64,000 nucleotides of DNA, from contig CAUWFE010000002.1 in the NCBI GenBank assembly GCA_963558185.1, positions 1 to 64,000 on the forward strand, read 5' to 3'. Source of the DNA: UMGS1663 sp963558185 (GTDB lineage Bacteria > Bacillota > Clostridia > TANB77 > CAG-508). Shown piece by piece: positions 28,266 through 34,820 of the stretch; the stretch's first letter is position 1; every line of letters begins with the position of its first letter. The notes under the pieces are model-generated. The model searched no databases, had not been told where the DNA came from, and saw only the letters and a program-made list of their open reading frames with translations. The position numbers were made by a program, and so were the translations under genes.

Positions 28266-28320
28266 TGTAATAAAAATGTAATAAAAATGTAATACAATTG
28301 TTAAACTAGTGTGATATACT
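28266..28320 (+). promoter_or_regulatory. Four 11-bp-phased TGTAAT-like boxes with a -10 element
   Basis: TGTAAT at 28266, 28277 and 28288 and TGTTAA at 28299 recur every 11 bp, immediately after the RqcP stop codon. A -10 TATACT lies at 28315-28320. The box at 28288 occupies the -35 region, as in PhoB/OmpR-activated promoters. Upstream of gene 28374-29207. Confidence 0.6.
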
Positions 28321-28373
28321 ACAAAAGTATTATTAAAAATATGGAAAATTTGTAAGGAGTTATATTTTGCATT

Positions 28374-29207
28374 ATGAATGGGGAAAATAAAATGATAGAA
28401 AATTTAGAAAAGTGTGAAAATAATAGTTTAGAAAAAAAGAATATATTTGAAGAAAGATTATCAAAATTAAAAAATATACAAGAAGCAATAGAGTTAGATG
28501 ATGACGTAAAAGAAGCAGTAAAAAAACAAGAAGTAGATGAGAATTACATCAAATATATTAGAAACTCTATTGAAGATAAATTATTTTGCAATATAAATTT
28601 TGATAAAATAAGTACAAAAGTATTAATTGAGAAATTATGCCCAGAGATAATAAAAAGACTGCAAGATGTGCAAAATATTAACCTAGATCAATTAAATATA
28701 GAGAATGTAGGAGAACATTTTGAAAATCAAATTCATTACTTAGACAAAATTTGTGTATATGGAAATAGTTTTGTTTGTTTATTTGGTATTAATGATCAAA
28801 ATTTAGATGATGCAATCGTATATGAAAAAAGAAAATTTTCTAGAGAAGATAGAATAGAAGCAGTTCAGTCAAAATATGAAATAGGCAAAAAAATAGAATT
28901 AGAACAATATGATGAATATTATTTAGGAATTGAACCAGATAGAATAAAAGTATTTTCAGAAAGAAAAATGTTAGCATTAGCTCCTATTGAAGAAACACCA
29001 TTTGATAAGATAAAAAATAGATTATCTAAAATTTTTAATTTAAATATGTTCACACATAAAAAGAAAATATTGCCACATTTAGATTTAGTATATGATACAA
29101 ATCCGAATCGTTGGAAGAACTTTGAAAGTAATAGTAAAACAGATGCAAAAATTAGAATGAAATTTTTACTTGCTAAAGAAAGAGAACAAGTAAAAAATGA
29201 ACTTTAA
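28374..29207 (+). CDS. Unknown soluble charged protein, 277 residues
   Basis: Not recognised. Rich in Glu and Lys, no signal peptide or membrane helix. The first 110 residues look helical (EERLSKLKNIQEAIELDDDV); a middle part holds a short hydrophobic run (KICVYGNSFVCLFGIND), and a basic segment follows near residue 225 (KIKNRLSKIFNLNMFTHKKK). AAGGAG at 28354-28359 is 14 nt from the ATG, rather far. It has its own phased-box promoter, so it is probably regulated with the prepilin-like and cohesin-like genes. A hairpin at 29256-29281 follows. Confidence 0.6.
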   Translation: MNGENKMIENLEKCENNSLEKKNIFEERLSKLKNIQEAIELDDDVKEAVKKQEVDENYIKYIRNSIEDKLFCNINFDKISTKVLIEKLCPEIIKRLQDVQNINLDQLNIENVGEHFENQIHYLDKICVYGNSFVCLFGINDQNLDDAIVYEKRKFSREDRIEAVQSKYEIGKKIELEQYDEYYLGIEPDRIKVFSERKMLALAPIEETPFDKIKNRLSKIFNLNMFTHKKKILPHLDLVYDTNPNRWKNFESNSKTDAKIRMKFLLAKEREQVKNEL

Positions 29208-29255
29208 ATATGTGTTATATAGGTAAAAGTTAAAAAAACGCATCATAAAAAACTC

Positions 29256-29281
29256 AAGGGTAATATTTTATGAAATTACCC
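29256..29281. other. Hairpin after gene 28374-29207
   Basis: AGGGTAAT (29256-29263) pairs with ATTACCCT (29274-29281). The T-tract lies on the minus-strand side, so it would terminate leftward transcription better than rightward. Confidence 0.45.
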
Positions 29282-29291
29282 TGAAAATGTA

Positions 29292-29321
29292 TTGACTTTT
29301 GTTAATAAAAAAGGTTATAAT
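29292..29321 (+). promoter_or_regulatory. Promoter of the tandem-pseudoknot RNA
   Basis: TTGACT (29292-29297), 18-bp spacer, TATAAT (29316-29321). Expected transcription start near 29328. Confidence 0.7.
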
Positions 29322-29327
29322 GAATAT

Positions 29328-29500
29328 AATAATAGAGATACATGATGTATCTTGTCCAAACCAAATGTTAACCGCCACCCTGTTGGCGAAATATAAATGC
29401 ACAGGTGAGCAAATGTTACTCGCAACCCTACTTGCGACCAATAAATGCGTAGGTGGACAAATGTTAATAAAAATCTACCTTTTAGGAGGTAGATTTTTTA
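29328..29500 (+). ncRNA. Candidate small RNA with two tandem H-type pseudoknots
   Basis: Two 48-nt direct repeats plus a partial third (CAAATGTTA at 29362, 29410 and 29458). Each folds as a classical H-type pseudoknot. Unit 1: stem 1 CGCCA/TGGCG (29373-29377/29384-29388), stem 2 CCTGT/ACAGG (29379-29383/29401-29405). Unit 2: stem 1 CGCAA/TTGCG (29421-29425/29432-29436), stem 2 CCTAC/GTAGG (29427-29431/29449-29453). Both stems differ between units with compensating changes. Loops are one C and an A-rich 12-nt strand ending ATAAATGC. TTGTCCA (29352) and TGGACAA (29454) can close the array. A terminator follows. A 78-residue frame runs through it (29299-29535), but structure explains the repeats better. 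Family not recognised. Confidence 0.65.
29471..29499 (+). terminator. Terminator of the tandem-pseudoknot RNA
   Basis: AAATCTACC (29471-29479) pairs with GGTAGATTT (29488-29496), followed by T's. It lies before the separate promoter of the next gene. Confidence 0.88.
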
Positions 29501-29531
29501 TTCGTTACCACTGGAAAAAGCTAACAATTTG

Positions 29532-29560
29532 TTGACATAATATCAAATGAATGGTATAAT
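29532..29560 (+). promoter_or_regulatory. Consensus promoter of gene 29627-30358
   Basis: TTGACA (29532-29537), 17-bp spacer, TATAAT (29555-29560): a perfect sigma-A consensus. The 5' leader has a small hairpin GTTGT/ACAAC near 29574. Confidence 0.85.
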
Positions 29561-29626
29561 GTAATAGTACGTTGTTAAATACAACTTGTAGTTTAATTTA
29601 CTTTTAAATTAAGGAGGAAAAAACAA

Positions 29627-30358
29627 ATGAAAGAGAACATGGAGTATTTTTTTGAAGGATTAGAAGAACTGAAAGCCACTGTGCCAGAATTGTATGCACG
29701 GTATTCCCACAATAATTTGTTAATTGAACAAATTAATTACGGAGAAAATAAAAGATGGCTGGTTACCTATGTAAAAAAAGATGGTGACATGGAAAGAGAA
29801 TATGTTTCTTTAAATGATGGTGTATACCCGGTATTAAAGCTGATTGCAAATGCTCTTTTAGATACAATGGCAGAAAACAGAGAAGCTTTAAAGCATACTG
29901 AAACAGGACAAAACATAACAGGGGAGTACATACTAAGACAAACAATTTTAAGATTCATAACCAGAAATTTTATGTTACAGAAATACGAAGAATTAAATAC
30001 TGAAGGTAGAGATACAGTTAAACAGCTGATGTCAGATGTAAAAAAGCTTAAAGAAAGCAGTTTACAAAAGGTAAAGACAAAAGAGGCAAAACAAATTGTA
30101 TCTATCCTAGATATGGATGATTCAAAAGAGTATATTATAACATGGAAATTAAAGCAGAAAACAACAGGAGGAATCGAATATATCACAGCTGAAAACAGTA
30201 TAGTAACCAAAACAGATCTGTTTATAGTAGTGTCCTATTGTCACGAAATGCTCCGAATGCTTCGGAAAAAAATGAAAAGATTTAATGAAAATGATGATTT
30301 CTACAAAGATGCTATTTTCTTAATAGAAAAAATTGAAAATTTCGAAGCAACATTATAA
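29627..30358 (+). CDS. Unknown protein, 243 residues
   Basis: Not recognised. AAGGAGG precedes the ATG. Soluble, largely helical, with a possible duplicated plan: residues about 30-65 (NLLIEQINYGENKRWLVTYV, then DGDMEREYVSLNDGVYPVLK) and about 165-205 (EYIITWKLKQKTTGGIEYIT, then AENSIVTKTDLFIVV) share the pattern strand, turn, strand, E-Y, V. Base use is richer in GC than in neighbours (CAC, CGG, CCC, CTG codons), suggesting transfer. Perfect promoter, own terminator. It follows the pseudoknot RNA but is not similar to ToxN, CptN or TenpN toxins as far as I can judge. Confidence 0.65.
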   Translation: MKENMEYFFEGLEELKATVPELYARYSHNNLLIEQINYGENKRWLVTYVKKDGDMEREYVSLNDGVYPVLKLIANALLDTMAENREALKHTETGQNITGEYILRQTILRFITRNFMLQKYEELNTEGRDTVKQLMSDVKKLKESSLQKVKTKEAKQIVSILDMDDSKEYIITWKLKQKTTGGIEYITAENSIVTKTDLFIVVSYCHEMLRMLRKKMKRFNENDDFYKDAIFLIEKIENFEATL

Positions 30359-30399
30359 AATCATAATAGTATGTGAATATGCTAGTTATGATTAAAAAT

Positions 30400-30436
30400 G
30401 GAAAATGTAGCTATATTATAGCTGCATTTTCCTTTC
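30400..30436 (+). terminator. Terminator of gene 29627-30358
   Basis: GGAAAATGTAGCT (30400-30412) pairs with AGCTGCATTTTCC (30420-30432) with one G-U type mismatch, followed by TTT. Confidence 0.75.
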
Positions 30437-30440
30437 GTGT

Positions 30441-30469
30441 TTGCAAAAAATGTAAAAATATGTTAGAAT
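30441..30469 (+). promoter_or_regulatory. Promoter of gene 30517-30744
   Basis: TTGCAA (30441-30446), 17-bp spacer, TAGAAT (30464-30469), just after the previous terminator. Confidence 0.6.
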
Positions 30470-30516
30470 TAAAATGTAACTTGCAAATAGCAGTAAAATA
30501 CAAGGAGGCAAAAGCA

Positions 30517-30744
30517 ATGGAATTCAACGAGGCAAGAACTATATTGAGAGAGGGAGAAATTTCTTTATTAGAACAAACTATTAAAGAAAAATTTGGAGAA
30601 ACACGGAGTAAAATAGAATTTATACCAGTGTTTTCGGGTTTACTATCAATTATTTCTTCACAGATGCCATCGATGGTTCGTGTAAATGAACATATGGCAA
30701 TGACTAAAATCTCAGAAAGAATAAAAGTATTGTATTGCCAGTAA
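30517..30744 (+). CDS. Orphan small protein, 75 residues
   Basis: Not recognised. The start is the ATG at 30517 because AAGGAGG lies at 30502-30508; a longer reading from 30373 would run through the upstream terminator and promoter. Predicted soluble and helical (EARTILREGEISLLEQTIKE, then EFIPVFSGLLSIISSQMPSM). Own promoter and terminator. Confidence 0.6.
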   Translation: MEFNEARTILREGEISLLEQTIKEKFGETRSKIEFIPVFSGLLSIISSQMPSMVRVNEHMAMTKISERIKVLYCQ

Positions 30745-30755
30745 AACGAGTTAAT

Positions 30756-30780
30756 AGAGGGCTACAATGTAGCCCTCTAA
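30756..30780 (+). terminator. Terminator of gene 30517-30744
   Basis: AGAGGGCTAC (30756-30765), AAT loop, GTAGCCCTCT (30769-30778). Strong GC stem but only a short T content after it. Confidence 0.75.
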
Positions 30781-30873
30781 TATAAATGTGCCTAAAATTT
30801 CTACCTTAATTTAAGAACAAAAATATATGTAATTTACACGTATATTAAAAAGCCAATTGGTAAGGAGGAAATT

Positions 30874-31074
30874 ATGCAAAAATCTTTAGACGAACGAGTA
30901 AAATCTTTTGCTACAACATCAAGCTTTGTAGAACATTCTGAAAGTAATATTTCAAATATTACTAGAGCAGATATTGTTGAATTAAATAGGATAATTGAAC
31001 CAAAAATTAAACAAAATACAGCTGAAAGAGTAAAAAGTTATGTAGCAATGAAAGATATAATAGTCAAAAATTAA
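30874..31074 (+). CDS. Orphan small protein, 66 residues
   Basis: Not recognised. AAGGAGGAA precedes the ATG. Predicted soluble and mostly helical. Two similar helical segments, ERVKSFATTSSFV (7-19) and ERVKSYVAMKDIIV (51-64), suggest an internal duplication. Ends 4 nt before a terminator hairpin. Together with 29627 and 30517 it is one of three consecutive single-gene units with strong translation signals. Confidence 0.58.
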   Translation: MQKSLDERVKSFATTSSFVEHSESNISNITRADIVELNRIIEPKIKQNTAERVKSYVAMKDIIVKN

Positions 31075-31078
31075 AATT

Positions 31079-31108
31079 AGGAAGGGTCTTAGAATAGGCC
31101 CCTTCTTA
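31079..31108 (+). terminator. Terminator of gene 30874-31074
   Basis: GGAAGGGTC-type arm (31080-31088) pairs with GCCCCTTC-type arm (31098-31105) with one mismatch, then TT. Confidence 0.6.
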
Positions 31109-31111
31109 ATA

Positions 31112-31193
31112 TTACAATTCTAATTTAGGTTTATAGATTTCAAGCCACATATTAACCTGACAAAGATATGCCATAAGCTGAGGACCAGTCATT
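31112..31193 (-). pseudogene. 3'-terminal fragment of an asnB paralogue
   Basis: On the minus strand it encodes the last 26 residues of an AsnB-like protein (TGPQLMAYLCQVNMWLEIYK, then PKLEL and stop). 31138-31193 is identical over 56 bp to 32814-32869 in the intact asnB-like gene; outside this core the two ends differ (EIYKPKLEL versus ERYQPKIEL). No upstream part of the gene remains. The two copies are direct repeats bounding a 1.6-kb segment. Confidence 0.85.
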
Positions 31194-31323
31194 GGATGTC
31201 AGAAATTGAAACGAGGCTATATAAAGTAGAGCGAGTAAGAAAATTCAAAAAGTATAAATATTACATTTTTATAAAATTAATATATTTAGTGTGATTACCT
31301 AAAATAAATTATAAAAGGAAGAA

Positions 31324-31482
31324 ATGATGATAAGTAAAAATAACGAAAATGAAAATATAAAAAAGAAATCAAAAGATAATTATAAAGTTATTCGTACATT
31401 TAATAAAAATGCACCAAGTTTTCAATGAGTTATGGAAAAGATACTTTTTATGAAATTAAATGATTTAGAAAAAAATAAATAA
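31324..31482 (+). pseudogene. Small ORF interrupted by an in-frame TGA
   Basis: AAAGGAAG precedes ATG-ATG. The frame reads to a TGA at 31426-31428, after NYKVIRTFNKNAPSFQ, and then continues in frame (VMEKILFMKLNDLEKNK) to TAA at 31480-31482. The part after TGA is as protein-like as the part before, so a 52-residue gene with a nonsense mutation is the simplest reading. Family unknown. Confidence 0.4.
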
Positions 31483-31490
31483 AAGAAAAA

Positions 31491-31524
31491 AACACTTGAC
31501 AAATAAAAACAAGTGTTCTATAAT
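31491..31524 (+). promoter_or_regulatory. Consensus promoter with overlapping inverted repeat before the ORF6N gene
   Basis: TTGACA (31496-31501), 17-bp spacer, TATAAT (31519-31524). AACACTTG (31491-31498) and CAAGTGTT (31510-31517) form a perfect 8-bp inverted repeat that covers the -35 and most of the spacer, a good operator candidate. Confidence 0.7.
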
Positions 31525-31629
31525 TAGCGTACGGTAATATCATACAAATTGTAATAAATGTAGTAAAAATAGAATAATAAATCATCTAAATATGTTATTA
31601 TGAGTTATATTACAAGGAAAGTGATAGTT

Positions 31630-32580
31630 ATGGAAAAAGAAAATGATAATGTTATTTTAGTAAATAAAGAATCAGATGTAGAAAAATATGAAACAGAAAA
31701 AATAAAAAATTTAATTTATACAATTAGAGGAAAACAAGTAATGTTAGATAATGATGTAGCTATGTTATATCATTATCCAACTAAACGTATAAATGAAGCA
31801 GTAAGAAGAAACATCGAGAGATTTCCTGAAAATTTTTGCTTTAAATTAACTGAAATTGAAGTAGTAAACTTGAGGTCGCAATTTGCGACCTCAAGTTTAG
31901 AAAAAGAAAATTATGGAGGTAGAAGATATTTGCCATATGTTTTTACAGAACAAGGCATCGCTATGCTTTCAGGTTTGTTAAAGAATGATATTGCAATTCA
32001 AGTAAGTATAAATATAATGAATGCTTTTGTTGAAATGAGGAGATTTATAGCAACCAATGGGCAAGTATTTGAAAGACTAACTAGCATAGAATATAGGGTG
32101 TTGGAACAAAATAAAAGGTTAACAGAACATGAAAAGAAGTTTGAAAAAGTTTTTGATGAACTTCAAAAAAATGAAAAAATAGAATTAAAACAAAGCATAT
32201 TCTTTGATGGACAAATCTATGATGCATATAGTTTAATTATAGATATTATAAAGAAAGCAAAACAAAAAATTTTAATCATAGACAATTACATAGATGATAG
32301 TATTTTGAAAATGTTATCAAAGAAAAATAAAGATGTAGAAGTCGTAATTTTGACATCGCAAAATAGTAATCTGAATAAATTAGACATCAATAAATTTAAT
32401 AAACAATATCCAATTTTAAAAGTGGCAACAACAAATAAATTTCATGATAGATTTATCGTGATAGATAATAAAGAATTATATCATATAGGAGCTTCTTTAA
32501 AAGATTTGGGAAAGAAGTGCTTTGCAATTTCAAAAATTGAAGACGAAGAATATATAGAGAAAATAAGCAATTATAGTTGA
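31630..32580 (+). CDS. ORF6N-domain protein with PLD-like C-terminal domain
   Basis: 316 residues from the ATG at 31630 (AAGGAAAG upstream; the ATG at 31600 has no RBS). Residues about 25-140 are an ORF6N (phage antirepressor-type DNA-binding) domain: IRGKQVMLDNDVAMLYHYPT, RFPENFCFKLT, YLPYVFTEQGIAMLSGLL. A helical linker (about 145-190) leads to a phospholipase-D-like domain: KILIIDNYID, HDRFIVIDNKELYHIGASLK. Only one HxD/K-type motif is visible and it is HDR rather than HxK, so nuclease activity is doubtful. Host-encoded proteins of this kind occur in defence or mobile islands. It carries a 35-bp palindrome and sits between the 56-bp repeats. Confidence 0.8.
   Translation: MEKENDNVILVNKESDVEKYETEKIKNLIYTIRGKQVMLDNDVAMLYHYPTKRINEAVRRNIERFPENFCFKLTEIEVVNLRSQFATSSLEKENYGGRRYLPYVFTEQGIAMLSGLLKNDIAIQVSINIMNAFVEMRRFIATNGQVFERLTSIEYRVLEQNKRLTEHEKKFEKVFDELQKNEKIELKQSIFFDGQIYDAYSLIIDIIKKAKQKILIIDNYIDDSILKMLSKKNKDVEVVILTSQNSNLNKLDINKFNKQYPILKVATTNKFHDRFIVIDNKELYHIGASLKDLGKKCFAISKIEDEEYIEKISNYS
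31865..31899. repeat. 35-bp perfect palindrome inside the ORF6N gene
   Basis: Two 17-nt arms (31865-31881 and 31883-31899) around a single T; the core is GAGGTCGCAA/TTGCGACCTC. It encodes NLRSQFATSSL in the ORF6N domain and is far richer in GC than its surroundings. Confidence 0.9.
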
Positions 32581-32639
32581 AAAATATATTGTATTGTGAT
32601 AAATATATTCTTTTTAAAATTCCTGTTCTAATATAATAT

Positions 32640-32744
32640 GATATTAATTTAACTCAGGAAGAAGTTAATAGAATCTTAGACGAATATGCAAAAGTAGAGG
32701 TATTGAGTCCAAGGTTTAGACATTTTGCATTCGTAAGTAGGTAG
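32640..32744 (+). pseudogene. C-terminal gene remnant
   Basis: A 34-codon frame without a start (NLTQEEVNRILDEYAKVEVL, then SPRFRHFAFVSR, TAG) with ordinary coding character. The upstream frame is closed by a TAA. Family not recognised; taken as debris within the putative element. Confidence 0.35.
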
Positions 32745-32752
32745 CATAAAAA

Positions 32753-32786
32753 AGAGAGTTTTTGCTATATGCAACCTCTCAAAAAA
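32753..32786 (-). terminator. Terminator of the asnB-like gene
   Basis: On the minus strand, GAGAG...CTCTC with an inner TTGC/GCAA stem (32754-32780), followed by a run of T's; it may also end transcription from the ORF6N gene. Confidence 0.65.
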
Positions 32787-32787
32787 T

Positions 32788-34641
32788 TTATAACTCAATT
32801 TTAGGCTGATACCTTTCAAGCCACATATTAACCTGACAAAGATATGCCATAAGCTGAGGACCAGTCATTAATTGACCAAACCATGGTCTAGTAAAAGCAG
32901 AGCCATTAGTTTCTAAAATTTCCATAATATATTTTTTATTTAATAAAGTAGTAATAGGTGAATTAGGGTTATTAATAATATCTGTAAGCATTTCTTTTAC
33001 ACATTTACAATAAGTTGGATTCCAAGTTTTAGGATAAGGGCTTTTCTTTCTATCAATAATTTCATCTGGTAAAATTCCTTTCATCACATAACGAAGAAGT
33101 CCTTTTTCTCTACCTTTCAAAGCTTTCATACTCCAAGGGATATTCCATACATATTCAGCTAATCTGTAATCACAAAATGGAACTCTAATTTCAAAGCCGT
33201 TATACATAGCCATCCTATCAGAACGCTCTAATAAAGTTTGCATAAACCAATTTAATGTAAGATGTGAAATTTTTTTCTTATTAGCAGTTTCAATATCATC
33301 AGTATCACATAAAGAACAGTCTTGTAGACTTTCATTGTAACGATAATCAATATAAGATTTTAAATCTACTTTTTTACTAATATCCTCTTGTAATAAATTT
33401 TGACGTTCAGTAATAGCAATAGACCATGGAAAAGTATTACTATGTAATGCATCTTCTCTAAAAAACCATGGATATCCAGCAAATATTTCATCAGCACATT
33501 CGCCAGTTAAAGAAATAGTAGCATATGGTTTAACTTTTTTACAAAATAATAATAAAGAAGAATCAACATCAGCCATTCCAGGAAAATCTCTTGCAATCAT
33601 AGCATCTTTTAAACTATTAGCTAATTCAGGAGTATCTAAAATAATAGAAGTATGATTTGAATTAATTTTATTTTTCATAATGTCTATATAATAATTATCA
33701 GAATTTGGTTGAAAATCTGTCTTCTTAAAATTTTTATCATTATCAACATAATCAACAGAAAATGTTTGAAGTGGAGGTAAACCGTTTTCTTTGCAGTAAT
33801 TTGATGCGTATACAGAAATTATACTAGAATCTAATCCACCAGATAGAAATGTACATAAAGGAACATCAGATACTAATTGACTCTTAATAGAATCTTCTAA
33901 CAGCATTTTTATTTTACCACAAGTTGTTCCTAAACTATCTGTGTGAGGTTTACTTTCTAAACGCCAATATCTAACTTGTTTAAAACCATTAGTATTATAA
34001 ATAGCAAAATGAGCTGGCTTTAATTCATACACATTATCAAATATACCTAAACCAGCGGTATGAGCAGGACCTAAACCAAATAACTCACAAATTCCTTCTT
34101 TCTTTATTTTTGCTTCAACACCAGGAAATTCAAATAAAGCCTTTATTTCAGAAGCAAATATAAAAGAGTCATCTTTAAAAGTATAATAAAAAGGTTTAAT
34201 TCCAAAATGGTCGCGAACCATAAATAATTCTTGTTTTGCTTCATCCCATATAGCAAAAGCAAATACACCATTTAAATGATGAACAACATCATATCCCCAA
34301 CAGATAAAAGATTTTAATAAAACTTCTACATCTGAATTGGTAGAAAATGTGAAACCTTTTTCTTCCAATTCTTTACAAAGTTCTTTAGCATTATAAATTT
34401 GACCATTATATGTTATGCAATATGTATTTTCATGATAAGTAAATAACAAAGGCTGTTTTGCATGATTCTCATTTGTAAAAAATAAACTTTTGTGTGCTAA
34501 TAAAGTAGAGTTTGAAAAATAGTAACCATCTTCATTTGAACCACGATGATTAATTTTAATAGCCATGTTAGATAAAATTTTATGGTAAAATTCTGTATTT
34601 AAATTTTGCTTTAAATTACTAAAGCCAACAATTCCACTCAT
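32788..34641 (-). CDS. asnB: Asparagine synthetase B-like protein lacking the catalytic Cys
   Basis: 617 residues with the two-domain AsnB layout: class II amidotransferase domain (1-200) and ATP-pyrophosphatase synthetase domain with the PP-loop SGGLDSS at 267-273. The N-terminus is M-S-G-I-V-G, so the nucleophile Cys after the initiator Met is Ser (AGT for TGT). The Gln-binding motif reads YNGQIYN (78-84), with Gln for the usual Glu, and HRGPD is HRGSN. Glutamine hydrolysis is therefore doubtful; it may use free ammonia or make another amide. The start is firm (AGGAG upstream, family-start position). Confidence 0.88.
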   Translation of the reverse strand: MSGIVGFSNLKQNLNTEFYHKILSNMAIKINHRGSNEDGYYFSNSTLLAHKSLFFTNENHAKQPLLFTYHENTYCITYNGQIYNAKELCKELEEKGFTFSTNSDVEVLLKSFICWGYDVVHHLNGVFAFAIWDEAKQELFMVRDHFGIKPFYYTFKDDSFIFASEIKALFEFPGVEAKIKKEGICELFGLGPAHTAGLGIFDNVYELKPAHFAIYNTNGFKQVRYWRLESKPHTDSLGTTCGKIKMLLEDSIKSQLVSDVPLCTFLSGGLDSSIISVYASNYCKENGLPPLQTFSVDYVDNDKNFKKTDFQPNSDNYYIDIMKNKINSNHTSIILDTPELANSLKDAMIARDFPGMADVDSSLLLFCKKVKPYATISLTGECADEIFAGYPWFFREDALHSNTFPWSIAITERQNLLQEDISKKVDLKSYIDYRYNESLQDCSLCDTDDIETANKKKISHLTLNWFMQTLLERSDRMAMYNGFEIRVPFCDYRLAEYVWNIPWSMKALKGREKGLLRYVMKGILPDEIIDRKKSPYPKTWNPTYCKCVKEMLTDIINNPNSPITTLLNKKYIMEILETNGSAFTRPWFGQLMTGPQLMAYLCQVNMWLERYQPKIEL

Positions 34642-34820
34642 ATATTAAGAACTCCTTTCTACTAGTGATTAACTGTAATTAGTATATGCTAAAAGATAGA
34701 AAATGTTTCTAATAAAATTTTGTCATAATTATTTAGCACAAAAAAATTAAAAAAAATAAACTTTTTGAAACTTTAAAATATCTAATAAAATAGAAAACAA
34801 AAAACAAAGGAGTGAAAAAA

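Noticed and set aside
29299..29535. 78-residue ORF with a 16-residue tandem repeat through the pseudoknot RNA
   Set aside because: No RBS, it runs into the terminator stem, and the DNA repeats are explained by base pairing with compensatory changes.
29328..30358. Type III toxin-antitoxin (ToxIN-like) system as a firm call
   Set aside because: The RNA architecture fits, but the next protein shows no ToxN/CptN/TenpN features and has an independent consensus promoter, so it stays a hypothesis.
30373..30516. Upstream extension of the 75-residue orphan
   Set aside because: It reads through a terminator hairpin and a promoter; AAGGAGG fixes the start at 30517.
31324..31482. TGA recoding as a genome-wide alternative code
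   Set aside because: TGA terminates several intact genes (for example 7588, 11686 and 32580) at the expected family lengths.
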